A stretch of 64,000 bases of DNA. Source: Xanthostigma xanthostigma. Its lineage: Eukaryota; Arthropoda; Insecta; Raphidioptera; Raphidiidae. Below the pieces are notes generated by a model. The model made no database searches. It was not told the DNA's origin and was given only the letters and a program-made list of their open reading frames with translations. The position numbers and the translations under genes are program-made. The first letter of the stretch is position 1; each line of letters opens with the position of its first letter. Where the stretch lies: NCBI GenBank assembly GCA_963575645.1, contig OY754464.1, positions 78,776,948 through 78,840,947 of the forward strand, given 5' to 3'. Shown in pieces: positions 46,800 through 59,200 of this stretch.

Positions 46800-47035
46800 C
46801 GGGGGAGTGTTAACTGGCAAACATAAGCGATCACACAGTTATACCTGTGCTGACACCACCTTAGTTTCATCATCGCACCATCATCGCCGTCGTCGTCGTC
46901 ATCCTCGCATTGTTCTTCGTCGGAATACGTCGAGGCGTTCGTCGCAACGCGGCATTAAATCAGTGTCGGAAACGCCTTGGGCAGAGAGGTGTCGCGCTTT
47001 ACGTATCGTTCAAGTCTTTGCGCTGAGCTAACAAT
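46800..47035 (+). other. CG-rich segment with CGTCGT trinucleotide run
   Basis: CG-rich in an AT-rich setting, with CATCATCGCCGTCGTCGTCG near 46880. An Arg/Ser-rich frame covers it (46807-47031), with no family match. It could be a first exon or 5' UTR of an unseen gene, or a repeat. Confidence 0.2.
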
Positions 47036-47235
47036 AAAAACTTAGTTTTTTTTTGTCGCTGATGCGAATAATATTTATTAGCTTAACGCGCTTAACCTAT
47101 CGTTCAAGTTTAAAAATATCGCGATCTTCTTGTAGGTATAGCTATCGCGCTACAGTCGCCAGTAATAAATATATAAATGAATTAATAAATTATTTAATTT
47201 GATATTTAACAGAAAAACATAATATATACCTACTC

Positions 47236-47452
47236 TATCGGGTTAATAATCTGCCACAGAATGTAAAAAATATTGATATCAACAAAAAATCCCTTTTTAA
47301 AAAGGAAATAAGTAAATTTTTATTGCAAAACAATTTTTATGATTTCAATGAATTTTTTAATAAATCATGTTGTAATACATTTTATTGCTGACGCTATTAA
47401 TGTGTTTTAAAAAAATACTTTCTAATAAAGTGGTTATTATTATTATTATAAC
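47236..47452 (+). pseudogene. 3' end of a CR1/Jockey-like LINE
   Basis: The frame 47236-47391 reads YRVNNLPQNVKNIDI and then a FKKEISKFLLQNNFYDF stretch to a stop, the usual C-terminal signature of Jockey/CR1-type ORF2. It is followed by a short 3' UTR and a (TTA)n tail at about 47431-47450. 5'-truncated, as is common for LINEs. Confidence 0.7.
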
Positions 47453-47459
47453 TAGAGAT

Positions 47460-49240
47460 TAATAATCTGAATTTAAACACCTTCGATCCTGGCGGTCATT
47501 CCAATGGATTCTAACGCGTGTAATTTAAGCCAGCGTAATTAAACACCGAATATAAACATTTCATTGTGCTTGTGGCTTATCTGAGATGTAGGCATGCCAA
47601 GCAATACAAAGAATTAATAACTATGTGAGTAGCAGAAATATCGAATCAAGTGTTGACCGCAGTCATGGATTCACGCAAAGCTGGTAAAACTTAGTATAAC
47701 TTACATATTTTCATGATGTAATTTATTTTTCTTGTAGACCATACTTTTCCTATGACACTTTTATTTAAAAAATCACAATAAAAAATATGCTAGTGAGTAC
47801 CGTAAAAAACAACAATTTTAGAACTGTTGTCTTTTTCAAAGGACATAGGATTTTCCAAAATTTTGTAAATGTTACATTTAGTTTTTCACTGAATATACCT
47901 TAAAAATAGCCCAACACGCTTAAAAATATTTTTTGTTTTAAAGGAATAGAACTCGGGTCTGAAAGGGTTAAAATAATATTTATTATGCTCAATTGTTTAA
48001 CTTTCAAAATTAAAAGTATGAATTTATGAAACGATATTGTCATTTTAAATATTTTGTGAATCATATATTAACACCTCGGTCGCTTTATTAAATTAGAAGT
48101 GTTCAAGTAATTAATACTAATTTTTAATTATTATTTTTGAAAGGAGCAAAAATACTATTAAATTATTCAATTGCCAATAATTGTTGAAATTCTTCATTAT
48201 TGATGGAAAGTTTATAAGGGATGTAAGATTTAGAAATTCCATAAAAAATAATTGTAGTCCGCAAGAACGATCTTCGTGAAATATTTAAAATCTCAAACGG
48301 CTAAAAATTTGAGTGATCGTTCTTGGGGTTACAAGAAACTATTCTGACTATGAAAAAGTGTGCTTCGATTTGCAGTTAGGGTAGAAACTGCCCCTTTAAA
48401 TTTTGTTTTCTAATTATCTCACAAACTATGAGATATATGAAAAAAGGTTTCGACAAAAAATTGTAGATTTTTATATTTGCTCCACCCTCTTACCCCTATC
48501 TACAATAGTTTACCTGTAAACCGCCCCTAAATGTGAAAACATTGGAAATCATTTGTTTTTTTGGCTGCAGATTCAGGTTTTTTGTGACATTTTAAGAAGA
48601 AAATACTCTTGGAGTTTTCTTCGAAACATGTAAAAAAGAGGGGTTTGTTTTTTTGCGAATATCTCAAAAACTCTTACAGATATATGAAATCACAAAAAAG
48701 ATTCCGAAAGAGCAGGAACTCTACCGCCAATATTTCTAATTTTAATTTAGAGGTGAAAATAAGGCTATTTTTTCTATTTTTTATACTTATGACAAGCTAA
48801 AAAACACGAAAATATTGAAAATTATATAAACAATACAAAACATTTTTTTTAGCCCTATTTTCACCTTTAAATTAAAATTGGTTTTGACGGTATAATTTAC
48901 TTTCAGGATGGATTTTTGAATTGGCCACCTCAGTGCGTTTGGCGAACTCATAAATCTCTTAACGCAATTATTGGTTCCAATAATACATATTCATTGTTCA
49001 GGTTTGGTTACGTCTTTATTTACAGATTTTGATCATAAATCCGCACAAAATACGTCGAAAGTAGAACAGATAAGTGTACTAAGAACTGCTAATGGAATTT
49101 TATGGAACTTAAATATTATTATATTGTTATATGCAATATGAAACGTTGTTTGAGCAATGATGAAATATTACGGAAAGGTGTTTACCAGATGATTATAAAA
49201 TATTAGATTATTAAATGTATACAACAAGGTTACTTCACAC
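47460..49240. other. Stretch without a recognised gene
   Basis: AT-rich. One inverted repeat at about 48735-48893 (AATTTTAATTTAGAGGTGAAAATA and its near complement). Open frames show no family signal. Confidence 0.35.
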
Positions 49241-49244
49241 TCAA

Positions 49245-49690
49245 TTTCTATTCTAAAACGCTGTTCGCCATGTTGGATTACGGCGTGACGTCACTTCGTT
49301 AGTAAACTAGCTATGTAATTGTTGAGCTGTGTGTTATTTTGAAGTTCTTTCAAGTTATTATCACGTTTACACACTTCTATTCCGTATTTTATTGATTACG
49401 CAACATAGAAGACGATTTTGTAAAAGAAGAAAGTCCTTATCTACCATACTTACACTGGTAATGTGATAATCATAGGAAATTAAAACAATTTTAATTGTAA
49501 AGTGTAACTATGGTTATTGTGCACTATCGTTAGTATTTACGATCACAGTGACGTCACGAGTCGTTTTCGCGCGAAAATTCAAAATGATAAATTAAAAGTC
49601 GTTTTTATGGCACTATTCGGTTATAAAATTTTATTTTAAAAATTGTAGTGCTTCTTTATCATTCATTTAAAACACTTTTTTATTAATTAT
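49245..49690 (-). repeat. Interspersed repeat, copy 2, uninterrupted
   Basis: Inverse copy of the 15410-16335 repeat without the 400 bp insert. It contains CGCTGTTCGCCATGTTGGA and CACAGTGACGTCACGAGTCG. Confidence 0.55.
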
Positions 49691-49754
49691 TAACATTTAC
49701 CAGGGATATTGATAAAATGAAACACGTACGGAATCACCTCGCTGTTTATCTGTC

Positions 49755-50070
49755 ACTAGCGGTCCCGCCCGGTGCAAAAGAAAGAATAAGGGGGGTACGC
49801 ACGTTCATCTTAGTTTACCGAGATGAAGGTTGTGTCCAAATTTCATGATGATCAGAGTTAGCGCTCAAAAGTTTTTGTCGGACGGACAAATTTAGAGTTA
49901 TATTTTGCAACATTTTTCATTGATGCTCCGCTCCTAATGGTCGTAGCGTGATATTATATAGCCTATATCCTCGATAAATGAACTATCCAACAAAAAAAAA
50001 ATTTCAATTCGAACCAGTAGTTCCTGAGATTAGCGCGTGAAAACTCTTCAGCTTTATATATTAGTATAGA
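49755..50070 (-). mobile_element. Helitron, short form with small deletions
   Basis: Reverse orientation, ACTAGCGGTCCCGCCCGG to TATTAGTATAGA. It lacks part of the hairpin and of the (TTTG)n segment. 316 bp. Confidence 0.85.
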
Positions 50071-50418
50071 ATATAGATAAACGATTTGTCTTAAAGACTG
50101 TTGATCGGTACGGAACGGTGCGGTGCGCTTAATGTGAACAGAATCTCACCCATTATCACACATGTTGTGTATATTTGTAGATACGGTAAACAATTAGTGA
50201 TTTTATTAAGGCCAATCTTCTTTTCAGCGTTACAAATATAATTAACATGTTTGCAATAAATAAATCAAACATATTATGTGAGAATTTTACGTAATATTTT
50301 TGATTACCTATAACAATCATTTCAGCAGTGCCGAATTAAGCATTTCTTATCTATGGGTCTTTATCTCTAACCAGTCTAATTCTAATATTATCTATCTGTC
50401 ATGTTAAGTGTATATATT

Positions 50419-51065
50419 TTTTGACGTGATAACGTCTTATAAATTGATGAATCACCAATCTTATAAATTGATAAAACACCGGCTGCATGCACGAAAAAGT
50501 GTAACGTTCCTAACGCGTAACGTTCCTAACGTTCGTAACGCGTAACGTTCCGCCTGACCCTGTGCGTGCTTTTTGCTAATTTCTCGCTCAATTTAAATCA
50601 GATCGGTTTGAAACCAGTCTTAAACGAAAGAGGAGAACATTTTACATAGATTTCGTATAACAGAATTTGCCTAAACAGTTTTTTTATACAAATTTATATA
50701 GAAAAATAGCTGTATAAATGCAATGTTGTCTAATGCATGGCGCGACGCGGTCGGTCGTCTTTGTTTGCCGTACATGGAAATTAGAAGCAACCGTATGTCT
50801 TGTCTTAACATGAAAACGGCTGCATTTCTAATGTTTAATTCAATTTTTTGACATTAGTATTTTGTGAAATGCAACGCCTTCTAAGTTAAGTATTGGAATA
50901 ACTAATTATTATTAGAACATAATACTTTGACAGTTGCAAACGTCACTTTTGACATTTCTTATCATTCCGACACCAAGGATAAGCGGATTGAAACCAAATT
51001 TTGGGAGGTTATCACGTAAAACTATCGTCCGTAAACCGACTTTACAGACAACCATTTTTTTTTAA
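50419..51065 (+). repeat. GACGTGATAACG repeat, copy with long middle insertion
   Basis: Ends as in the other copies; CGTAACGTTCCTAACG is repeated in tandem near 50500. The part 50570-51005 is unrelated to the other copies. Confidence 0.55.
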
Positions 51066-51147
51066 TTGTGAATGTCATAAGCTTAAAATTGATAGAAAAA
51101 AAGTCAAAAAGCATAGAATATTAGGGAAAAAAAAAGAAATAAAAAAT

Positions 51148-51305
51148 TGGTTGTCTGTAAAGTCGGTTTACGGACGATAGTTTTACGTAATTACATATTC
51201 CGCTCGAAGGTCAGGCGGAACGTGACACATTTCGGAACGTTACACTTTTTCGTGCATGCAGCCGGTGTTTCATCAATTTATAAGACGTTATCACGTCAAA
51301 ATTGA
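51148..51305 (-). repeat. GACGTGATAACG repeat, inverted copy
   Basis: About 158 bp, AAATTGGTTGTCTGTAAAG to ATAAGACGTTATCACGTC. It forms a large inverted pair with the copy at 50419. Confidence 0.7.
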
Positions 51306-52027
51306 ATTTTACAAACAATGCTCTCATTGAAAATTTGACTGTCTACAAAATAGCTCCTCCTTAGACATTTTTATACAATTAATTGAAAAAAGTTACAAAA
51401 CTTTGAAGTTAAAAAAAAATCGTTTCATTTTCAAAAGTAAATTATTATTTTTAACTTGTATACTTCCTAAGGCAGTTTTATCAAATTTTTGAGAACATGA
51501 CAAAGAGAAAAAAAATTGTTGACATGATCTGGTGAGGTACTTTTAATTTCTGAGTTCTGATTTTTGGTGCCCTCCGAGACGTGATGCCCTAAGCAATTGC
51601 TTATTTTGTTTATAGGTTAATCCAATACTGCATTTTTCAGACGTTAATAAAATGGCGAATAAACATCTGACAATCCTGAAACGAAAAATGGTGGAAAGCC
51701 GGCGGTGACTATGTACTGCTTATGTGGAAAAAAAAATAGAGAACGTGTGGGATAAGAAGAAGAAGAATCGTAGATTATAGACGCTAATCAGTTGGGGTTA
51801 TCAGCGTCTATGGAGAACGCGTGTCACATTCGCTAAAAATCAGGGGCAGAGAAGGCAAGATGTCGGCATAGCTGATTGTAATAGAAATACGGCTGTGTCA
51901 CATCGAGCCACCTTATGCTTCTGATAGTCTTCATTCATAAAAACTGAGAAATTTCAATATCGATTTCATGGAGTGTCTACTATTTTCGTTTAATTATTTA
52001 ATTTACAGAAAGCATATTATATAAAAA

Positions 52028-52568
52028 ACTAGCGTGACCTGGAATTATTCGCTCTAAATAAGTATAATAATTATCAGTTTACAAAATTATTTTTTAAATA
52101 TGATTGCAGGTATTCAATTCGTTTCTAATTTTGTTCTTTTTGTTGTATTACAATATGAAGCTCAGATGACAGATCGAAGAAATATTTTACTAAAATTGTC
52201 ATATAGAGGCGCAAGTAGCAAAAGCTTTGAGCTAAGCCGTCAGATGCCATCATGCAGCATTGCTGTGACGTTGTTCAGCGGTGTCCGTTAGATGGCAGTA
52301 TGCAGTATTTACAATATGAAGGTCAGATGACAGATCGAAGTGTTGACGTTGTTTCAAAATTATAGCCGTCAGATGGCAGACATTGTTCAGCGTTGCTGTT
52401 AATTAATTATTTTACAAAAACAAAAGCAATAATAAATTTTTTAGTTGTCGATGTCAGTAGAGCAAGCAATTATCTGTAAAATGATATATAATTTATGTGG
52501 AGAAATTGTGTGGTTTTTTCTAAAAAGGGAGGCAAACATCTTAACCTTAACGTATTAATATATAATAT
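52028..52568 (+). repeat. 480 bp interspersed repeat, copy 3 (inverted)
   Basis: Opposite orientation to the other two copies. It contains an internal partial duplication of the AGATGACAGATCGAAG region. The open frame at 52100-52291 keeps the shared peptide. Confidence 0.65.
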
Positions 52569-52913
52569 GATGTATCGGACAAGGAATTCTGATCAAAGAA
52601 GTAGGAAATATGAAAGTTTTCATAAACACATTTTTGTATTTTTAAATAATTTATTTCATAACTATTAAAAAATTCAACAATATTTATGATCTATAAAGTA
52701 GAATAGTTTTTATTTTTTCATATAAAGCTTTTCAATAAGCACAAAATACACATTAATGACTTTCGTTAAACAAGCACCAATTTAATTATTTGTCATTTCT
52801 AAAGTTGTTTTACCTTTGGTCTCAAATTATTGTCTATTCAAATCGCCAAACGCATTTAACAGAAATGCTACATCGAAAATCGTTATGCAGACATGCAACA
52901 ATATGTAAACACA

Positions 52914-53239
52914 GTAAAACCTCTTCAAGTCGAACCTCGATAAGTCTAAAACCTCCAAAACTCTAAAAAATGTTTTGTTTCCTTCCCTTCAAGCTCCAAA
53001 AATCACCATTACTCGAAATCTCAAACGTCTATCTTCCCTCCATAATTCGAAAAAATAAATTGGACCTCTGTATCTCGAACATAGCAACTCAAAATTAGTT
53101 AGAAATTAGAATGAATCAACCTCTACAAGTCGAATATTTCCTTAAAAAATCCGCCAAGTCAAAATCCTTCATAAGTCGAAAAGTCTATAATTCGAATTTC
53201 TTGGCGTCCCCCTTAAGTTCGACTTACAGGGCTTCTACT
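52914..53239. mobile_element. Degenerate pogo/Tigger-like MITE
   Basis: Ends CAGTAAAACCTCTTCAAGTC and CAGGGCTTCTACTG resemble pogo-type termini, and the body is full of TCGAA/CTCGAA words in both orientations. No clear TA duplication. Tentative. Confidence 0.5.
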
Positions 53240-53697
53240 GTATATTTACAGCGTTCAATAATTTTAAGCATATTTGTTTGAAATTTTAGGAAAATCTGAC
53301 TAACGCAAAAATGTTTTAGAGTCTGCTTTTTCAAGTACTGTTATTTTAAAATAATAAAATTGTTTTGTTGCCAAGTTCCGAACTGGTTCTGAAATGTGTT
53401 GGCAATTCTCTTCGGACGCAACCGTGTACTTGATAAACCGTTCATTGCATAGAAAAATTCCACCCAGCCCTATTATAGTACTCAGCCTATTTTCGTCCAC
53501 AGCTGAGCCGTGTTAAGGAATTTAGTGCTTGTAATAATGCTTAAAGCACTTTGTTTAAAGAAATGCTCGATGCTTAGAGCATTTGCATAACATAGCCCCG
53601 GTTTTAATTTTGAAATTAAGCTTATAACGTGAGCCTACAGTGACGTCATTTCCATCCACGTAGCCAGCTCAAGTACCAGCGGCAAAAATTCGCTTAA

Positions 53698-54214
53698 GGC
53701 CTCTTGTTAACGACAACGGATAACGGCCCGATTTTTATGACGGGCCGACGCGCAGTGTTCAATAGGATGATGCGCGTGTTTGTTAACGCGACGGGCATGT
53801 AACCGTTGCAACAAAACTCAACGGATACCCGCACGTCGCCCCTCGGCGCGACGGCGATCGGTCCGATGCAGTGGACCACGTTATTTCATAGAAGTCTGTT
53901 GACGACGACAGATGTGCGCGCACGTTTTTACCTATACCTACCTACCTACCTTGTGCTGCGCATTGTGAATATGGAGTTTAAAATTGATATTGATATGGAT
54001 TTATTAATTAGCCTTGTTCATTATAGGGACAAGACTTTAGAAAATTACAAGAATAAACAAGCAAGACATAATGTCCTTGCACTTCTTCGCCCTTCAAGCA
54101 TAGAACTGATATCGGTAACAACGGACGCGCTCACGTATATTAGCGGATCGTGTACAAAGATAACTTCGCGTCGGCCCGTTACCCGTTGACTAAAACAGTC
54201 GTTAACAAGAGCCC
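53698..54214 (+). mobile_element. PIF/Harbinger-type element with MADF gene remnant, copy type 1
   Basis: Ends GGCCTCTTGTTAACGAC and GTCGTTAACAAGAGCCC with a 3 bp duplication TAA (53695-53697 and 54215-54217). GC-rich subterminal regions. From the ATG at 53971 the frame reads MEFKIDIDMDLLISLVHYRD and then YKNKQARHNV, the start of a MADF (Myb/SANT-like) domain, before it diverges. Transposase is absent. Confidence 0.78.
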
Positions 54215-54229
54215 TAAGACAGGACTATG

Positions 54230-54840
54230 AACGATAATGATTTTCAGTACAACGTCAATAGATTATCTGGTTGTAGTTGTCATTCAAATAACGTCATAAA
54301 ATTATACATCACACTAACATTAATGTGTATTATTTAACAAGCCCTTATTATTTTGTATTTATATTTTTATTTACTATAGGTACATTTCTTTTTCATTGTG
54401 CATGCAATCAAAGAATGCTTTTTTAACAACGTATAAAAAAAGTGACGTACTTATAATGTGCTATGTGATTCATTCAAATTGTCTTAACCAGTCTATGCGT
54501 AATAATATTTTCTAAATTATTATTTTTAAAAGAAACCAGTTTTGGATTCCTGAGTACGCCCCATAAATTGTGCCTAGTGCCCTAACAAAAATAATAACGA
54601 GGTTATAAACATTTGGACGAGATTTATTAATTTGAGAATAAATAGGCAGCGCCCCCACTGGGGGGTAGTCAGCCGAAGGAGAGCGGCGACAGGTCGCAGT
54701 TTTTAAGGACAATAGGCACTTGTAGGGAGCGCCATAGATTGTGACTAGGGGGCCTGTCTTGGAATATACAGTGTGGACCATATATGTAATGACAAAAATT
54801 AATTTTCTCAGTTAATATTTGTAGAATTACGAAACCCTAT
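54230..54840. other. Stretch without a recognised gene
   Basis: Contains a short GC-rich patch (CGCCCCCACTGGGGGGTAG near 54650). Nothing recognised. Confidence 0.35.
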
Positions 54841-55575
54841 GGCACGCCGTTTTACTATTTAATAGTAAAATATTTTTCCAAAAATTATAAAAATATTTAA
54901 CAATTTTAATTTCAGAAAAAAAATTTTGAGTGAATTTTTTTATGTGGTGACATAATACATACTTAATACCTACAATATTATTATGTCATGACATAAAATT
55001 AAATGCTTATACAGAGGAAGAGATAGGAAAAACGAGGAATTATAATTATGTCATGACACAAAAATAATGTATTTTTATTATTTCATGACATAATAATAAT
55101 GTATTTTTATTATGTCATGACATAATAATAATGTGAATTAACTGATTTATTATTATGTTTTATTATTTTTCGTCAGGATGTTTTTATTTAAAAAAATATT
55201 TATTATCTCTACACATAATAAAAGTATTTATAATTATTTTTATGTCGCAAGATAATAAAAATACATTATTATTATGTCATGACATAATAAAAATACATTA
55301 TTTTTATGTCATGACAATTATAATTCGTCGTTTTTCCTATCTCTTCCTATGTATAAGCATTTAATTTTATGTCATAACATAATAATATTGTATTTTTATT
55401 GTCATGACATAATAATATTGTATTTTTATTATGTCATGACATAATAATATTGTATTTTTATTATGTTACCACATAAAAAAAATCACTCAAAATTTTTTTT
55501 CTGAAATTAAAATTGTTAAATATTTTTATAATTTTTGGAAAAATATTTTACTATTAAATAGTAAAACGGCGTGCC
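54841..55575. mobile_element. 735 bp palindromic foldback with arrayed 16-mer palindromes
   Basis: Ends GGCACGCCGTTTTACT and its exact complement. The arms pair through almost the whole length. Inside, the self-complementary word TTATGTCATGACATAA or a near variant occurs about nine times (54980-55445). AAACCCT lies a few bases outside each end. Confidence 0.8.
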
Positions 55576-56220
55576 AAAAAACCCTGAAACAGATTGATTT
55601 TTTTTTATTGTTCTATATATTTTTACAAGCAAGTTTCGTAAAAAAAAATTGTTACTTCTAAAGTTAGTTGCGGAAATATTTTGAAAATTAAAAAATAAGT
55701 CAGTTGTTCTTTTGTTCTGAAGATCTGTCAAAAAGAAATTAATTCTGCGTCCGCACCGTTCAAAATCAGTATGCAGTCAATCAACAACTGCGGCATATGA
55801 TTGGTTGCGAGAATTCAGGTTGTGTTTGCGCATGTGCGAGATTGACTTTATAGAAAATCGACCTTGAGGACAAAACAACAAAGGCGCCGACACCGAGTGC
55901 AGTTACTGTAATCACGAAGTGTTTCTATGCTGTGATAGGGCGACTCCCAAAGCAACAGGCAAGTTAAATAGCATGAAGTTAATCTCAAGCAACCCTGGCA
56001 CAATTCGTGGCACAATTTCACGCGAGGAAGAGGGAAGGGAGTTCCCACCACATCTTACCAAACCACAAGAAGGTAGGAGCGAGTTGATATAAAAAAAAAA
56101 ACCTCAATTAATGGACGTCCCCTAATGTGCTGAAGATAGATCGAGACATTGCAGCTCTAAGGCCTATAAGATATATAGGCCTAGTATCGTCTGTGGCGAC
56201 GCTACTTTGGGTAAAAAAAA

Positions 56221-59200
56221 TTCTAGCCAATTGGGCGACGGGATCATTCCAACTTCAAAAATGTTGACATTTAATTATAATAATAGTTTAAGCTCCCATG
56301 ACACAAAAAGTTACCCCAAAGAACACCTCAAAATTATAAAGTGAAAATGGCTGAAAAACATGTCAGAAACATGTTACGCCCGCCAGACAAGTAAAAATTT
56401 GTTAATTGTTATTTTTTATGAATTTTTGAAATTTAAAAAAAAAACATGATTTTACTTTCCAAAACACCTGCTTGAAATTTATACAATTTGTAGTAAATAA
56501 TGTACCATTTTTGAAAAAATTGGTCTGGCTGACAATTTTTGTTAATAAGCTAGCCAGACTTCATTTGTTATAAACTATTTTTTTTTATGAAAATACATTT
56601 CATAACACCTCCTTGAATTTTTTTTTAAATAAAGTTTAAGATCTCTTCTATCTAATACAACTGGTCTGGCTGACAATTTTTGTTAATTAATGTGCCAGAC
56701 TTTATTTTGAATGCACAGCAACAATGCATCAAGACCAATCACAGGCATTTAGGAACACCTCGTAAAAAAAAAAAACAACTGAAGTTTAAGATGTCCTCTA
56801 TGCATAAAAATATGCCTGTCATTAAAAAAATGTTTTTTACCATGTCAGATTCAATTTTTAAGCGCCGTGACAGCGTTTTTTTATAAACAAATCAGCTTTT
56901 CCAAGGGCCGTGTCAAAACACCCCCTTAATTTTTTTATGAAAGAAGGTTTGACATCTATTTTCCGCATAAAAATTGGTCTGTCAGCGAAAAAATGTTTTT
57001 TACTATGACAGACTTTATTTTTTAAGTGCTGCGACCACATTTTTTAATGAAAAAATATGGTATAATCATTGCTAACTAGAAAAAAAAATTTTTTTTTACT
57101 CTAAATAAATACGGTAGATCCCTTTTATATACTTTAATACATTTTTTATCAAAATATTGTTTTTTACTATGACAGACTTAATTTTAAAGCGCCGCGACTG
57201 TTTTTTTTTTTTTTTAAATAAGCTTTTACAACGGGCGCGTCAAAACACCACCTTAATTTTTTTCTGAAAGAAGGTTTGACATCTATTTTCCGCATAAAAA
57301 TTGGTCTGTCAGCGAAAAAATGTTTTTTACTATGACAGACTTCATTTTTTAAGTGCTGCGACCACATTTTTTAATGAAAAAATATGGTATAATCGTTGCT
57401 AACTAGAAAAAAATTTTTTTTTTATTCTAAATTAATACGCTAGATCCCTTTTATATACTTTAATACATTTTTTATCAAAATATTGTTTTTTACTGTCAGA
57501 CTTAATTTTAAAGCGCCGCGACTATTTTTTTTTTTCGTTTTACGGGGCTGTGCTCCGCTCAGCAGTGACAATAGTAGCTCCACCATATTCTGAGTTTATA
57601 TTGCAGTTTTTCTTTCCACAAAAATATTATTGGGACTATCATGAACATATACAAAAAAATTTTGAATTTTTCCATTTTTCGGCTGTTCCTTTGGATTTTT
57701 TTTTAATAAACCACCGCTGTATTCAGGCGAACAAAACAAAAAAAAGTATTAAAATCGGTCGAGTATTTTTCGAATTTTTGCCAGTCTAACGGTTATAATA
57801 TACAGATGTAGTGATAGTGATTTTTGACAAAACACCGTCATATTGCAGCGATTTTTAGTACGAAAAACGCATTTTTTCGAACTTTCTAAATGCAATATCT
57901 CAAAAACGGTCCATTTTATAGGAAAATCATAAGAGACCTTTTTTCTTTAGAATTGTCCAAAAAACCTAAAAAAAATAGTTCCGACGCCAAAAACAAAAAA
58001 AAAATTATTTTCCGAAAATTTTTTGCAAATTTTGAATTTTTTTTTGCAAATTTTGAATTTTTTTTGAAAATTTTGTTTTTTTTTCAATTTTTTATTTGGA
58101 ATATTTAGAATATGCATTTCTAGACAAATAATGTTATAAACATTTTAGTAAAATTTAATGATTCTTGCTTCTGCAAAGTGATTTTAATTGCTTGTTTGCC
58201 GGCGCAAGATGACTTACTAACTTTCCGAATTTTTTCCAGGTAAACTATAGCTCTGACGAAAAAAGTACAAGATATCTTTTTTATAGAAAAAAACGTCCTT
58301 TACAATACAGTATTTGTTATTTATCTCTATCTTTATCCCAGCTCAAAATATTCAAGAATTTTGAAAATAAAAATTTTTTTCAAAATTTTTTTTGACTTTG
58401 GGAAATTGATAGACGAATGAACTTTTTTTTATTTCAATCAGTACACTTTAAACTACTTATAAAAAAAAATTGAGTCTGTTTGCGAATTTCTGGAGCTTTT
58501 GGTCTAAAATTGCCTCCACCGACTGGACTAAAAAGCATATTAGAGGTATTAATTAACAAAAATTGTCAGCCAGACCAGTTGTATTAGATAGAAGAGATCT
58601 TAAACTTTATTTAAAAAAAAAATTCAAGGAGGTGTTATGAAATGTATTTTCATAAAAAAAATAATTTATAACAAATGAAGTCTGGCACATTAATTAACAA
58701 AAATTGTCAGCCAGACCAGTTGTATTAGATAGAAGAGATCTTAAACTTTATTTAAAAAAAAATTCAAGGAGGTGTTATGAAATGTATTTTCATAAAAAAA
58801 ATAGTTTATAACAAATGAAGTCTGGCTAGCTTATTAACAAAAATTGTCAGCCAGACCAATTTTTTCAAAAATGGTACATTATTTACTACAAATTGTATAA
58901 ATTTCAAGCAGGTGTTTTGGAAAGTAAAATCATGTTTTTTTTTTAAATTTCAAAAATTCATAAAAAATAACAATTAACAAATTTTTACTTGTCTGGCGGG
59001 CGTAACATGTTTCTGACATGTTTTTCAGCCATTTTCACTTTATAATTTTGAGGTGTTCTTTGGGGTAACTTTTTGTGTCATGGGAGCTTAAACTATAAAG
59101 AAAATAAAATATCTGATATCGCGTAACGTGACGCGAGTAATGGCTAGAATTCAATATGATATTTGCTATTCGTTGCCATGGTTACCTACATAGTATGTTC

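Larger units (their letters stand above)
50329..51631. mobile_element. hAT-type element (30474 family) filled with other repeats
   Basis: Ends CAGTGCCGAATTAAGCATTT and GTTAATCCAATACTG match the outer hAT at 30474-31453, in inverse orientation. Two copies of the GACGTGATAACG repeat lie inside. Flanks CATTTCAG and CATTTTTCAG suggest a decayed duplication. Confidence 0.6.

Noticed and set aside
53806-54189. A 127-codon host gene
   Set aside because: It lies wholly within a Harbinger-type element; only the MADF-like part is meaningful.
54980-55445. Regularly spaced short repeats that might suggest a CRISPR-like array
   Set aside because: The repeats are palindromic, the spacers are AT-rich and mirrored, and the genome is animal. 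It is a foldback element.
57550-58108. Two Phe-rich frames inside the 2.8 kb foldback
   Set aside because: Poly-T/A composition explains them; no transposase motif was seen.
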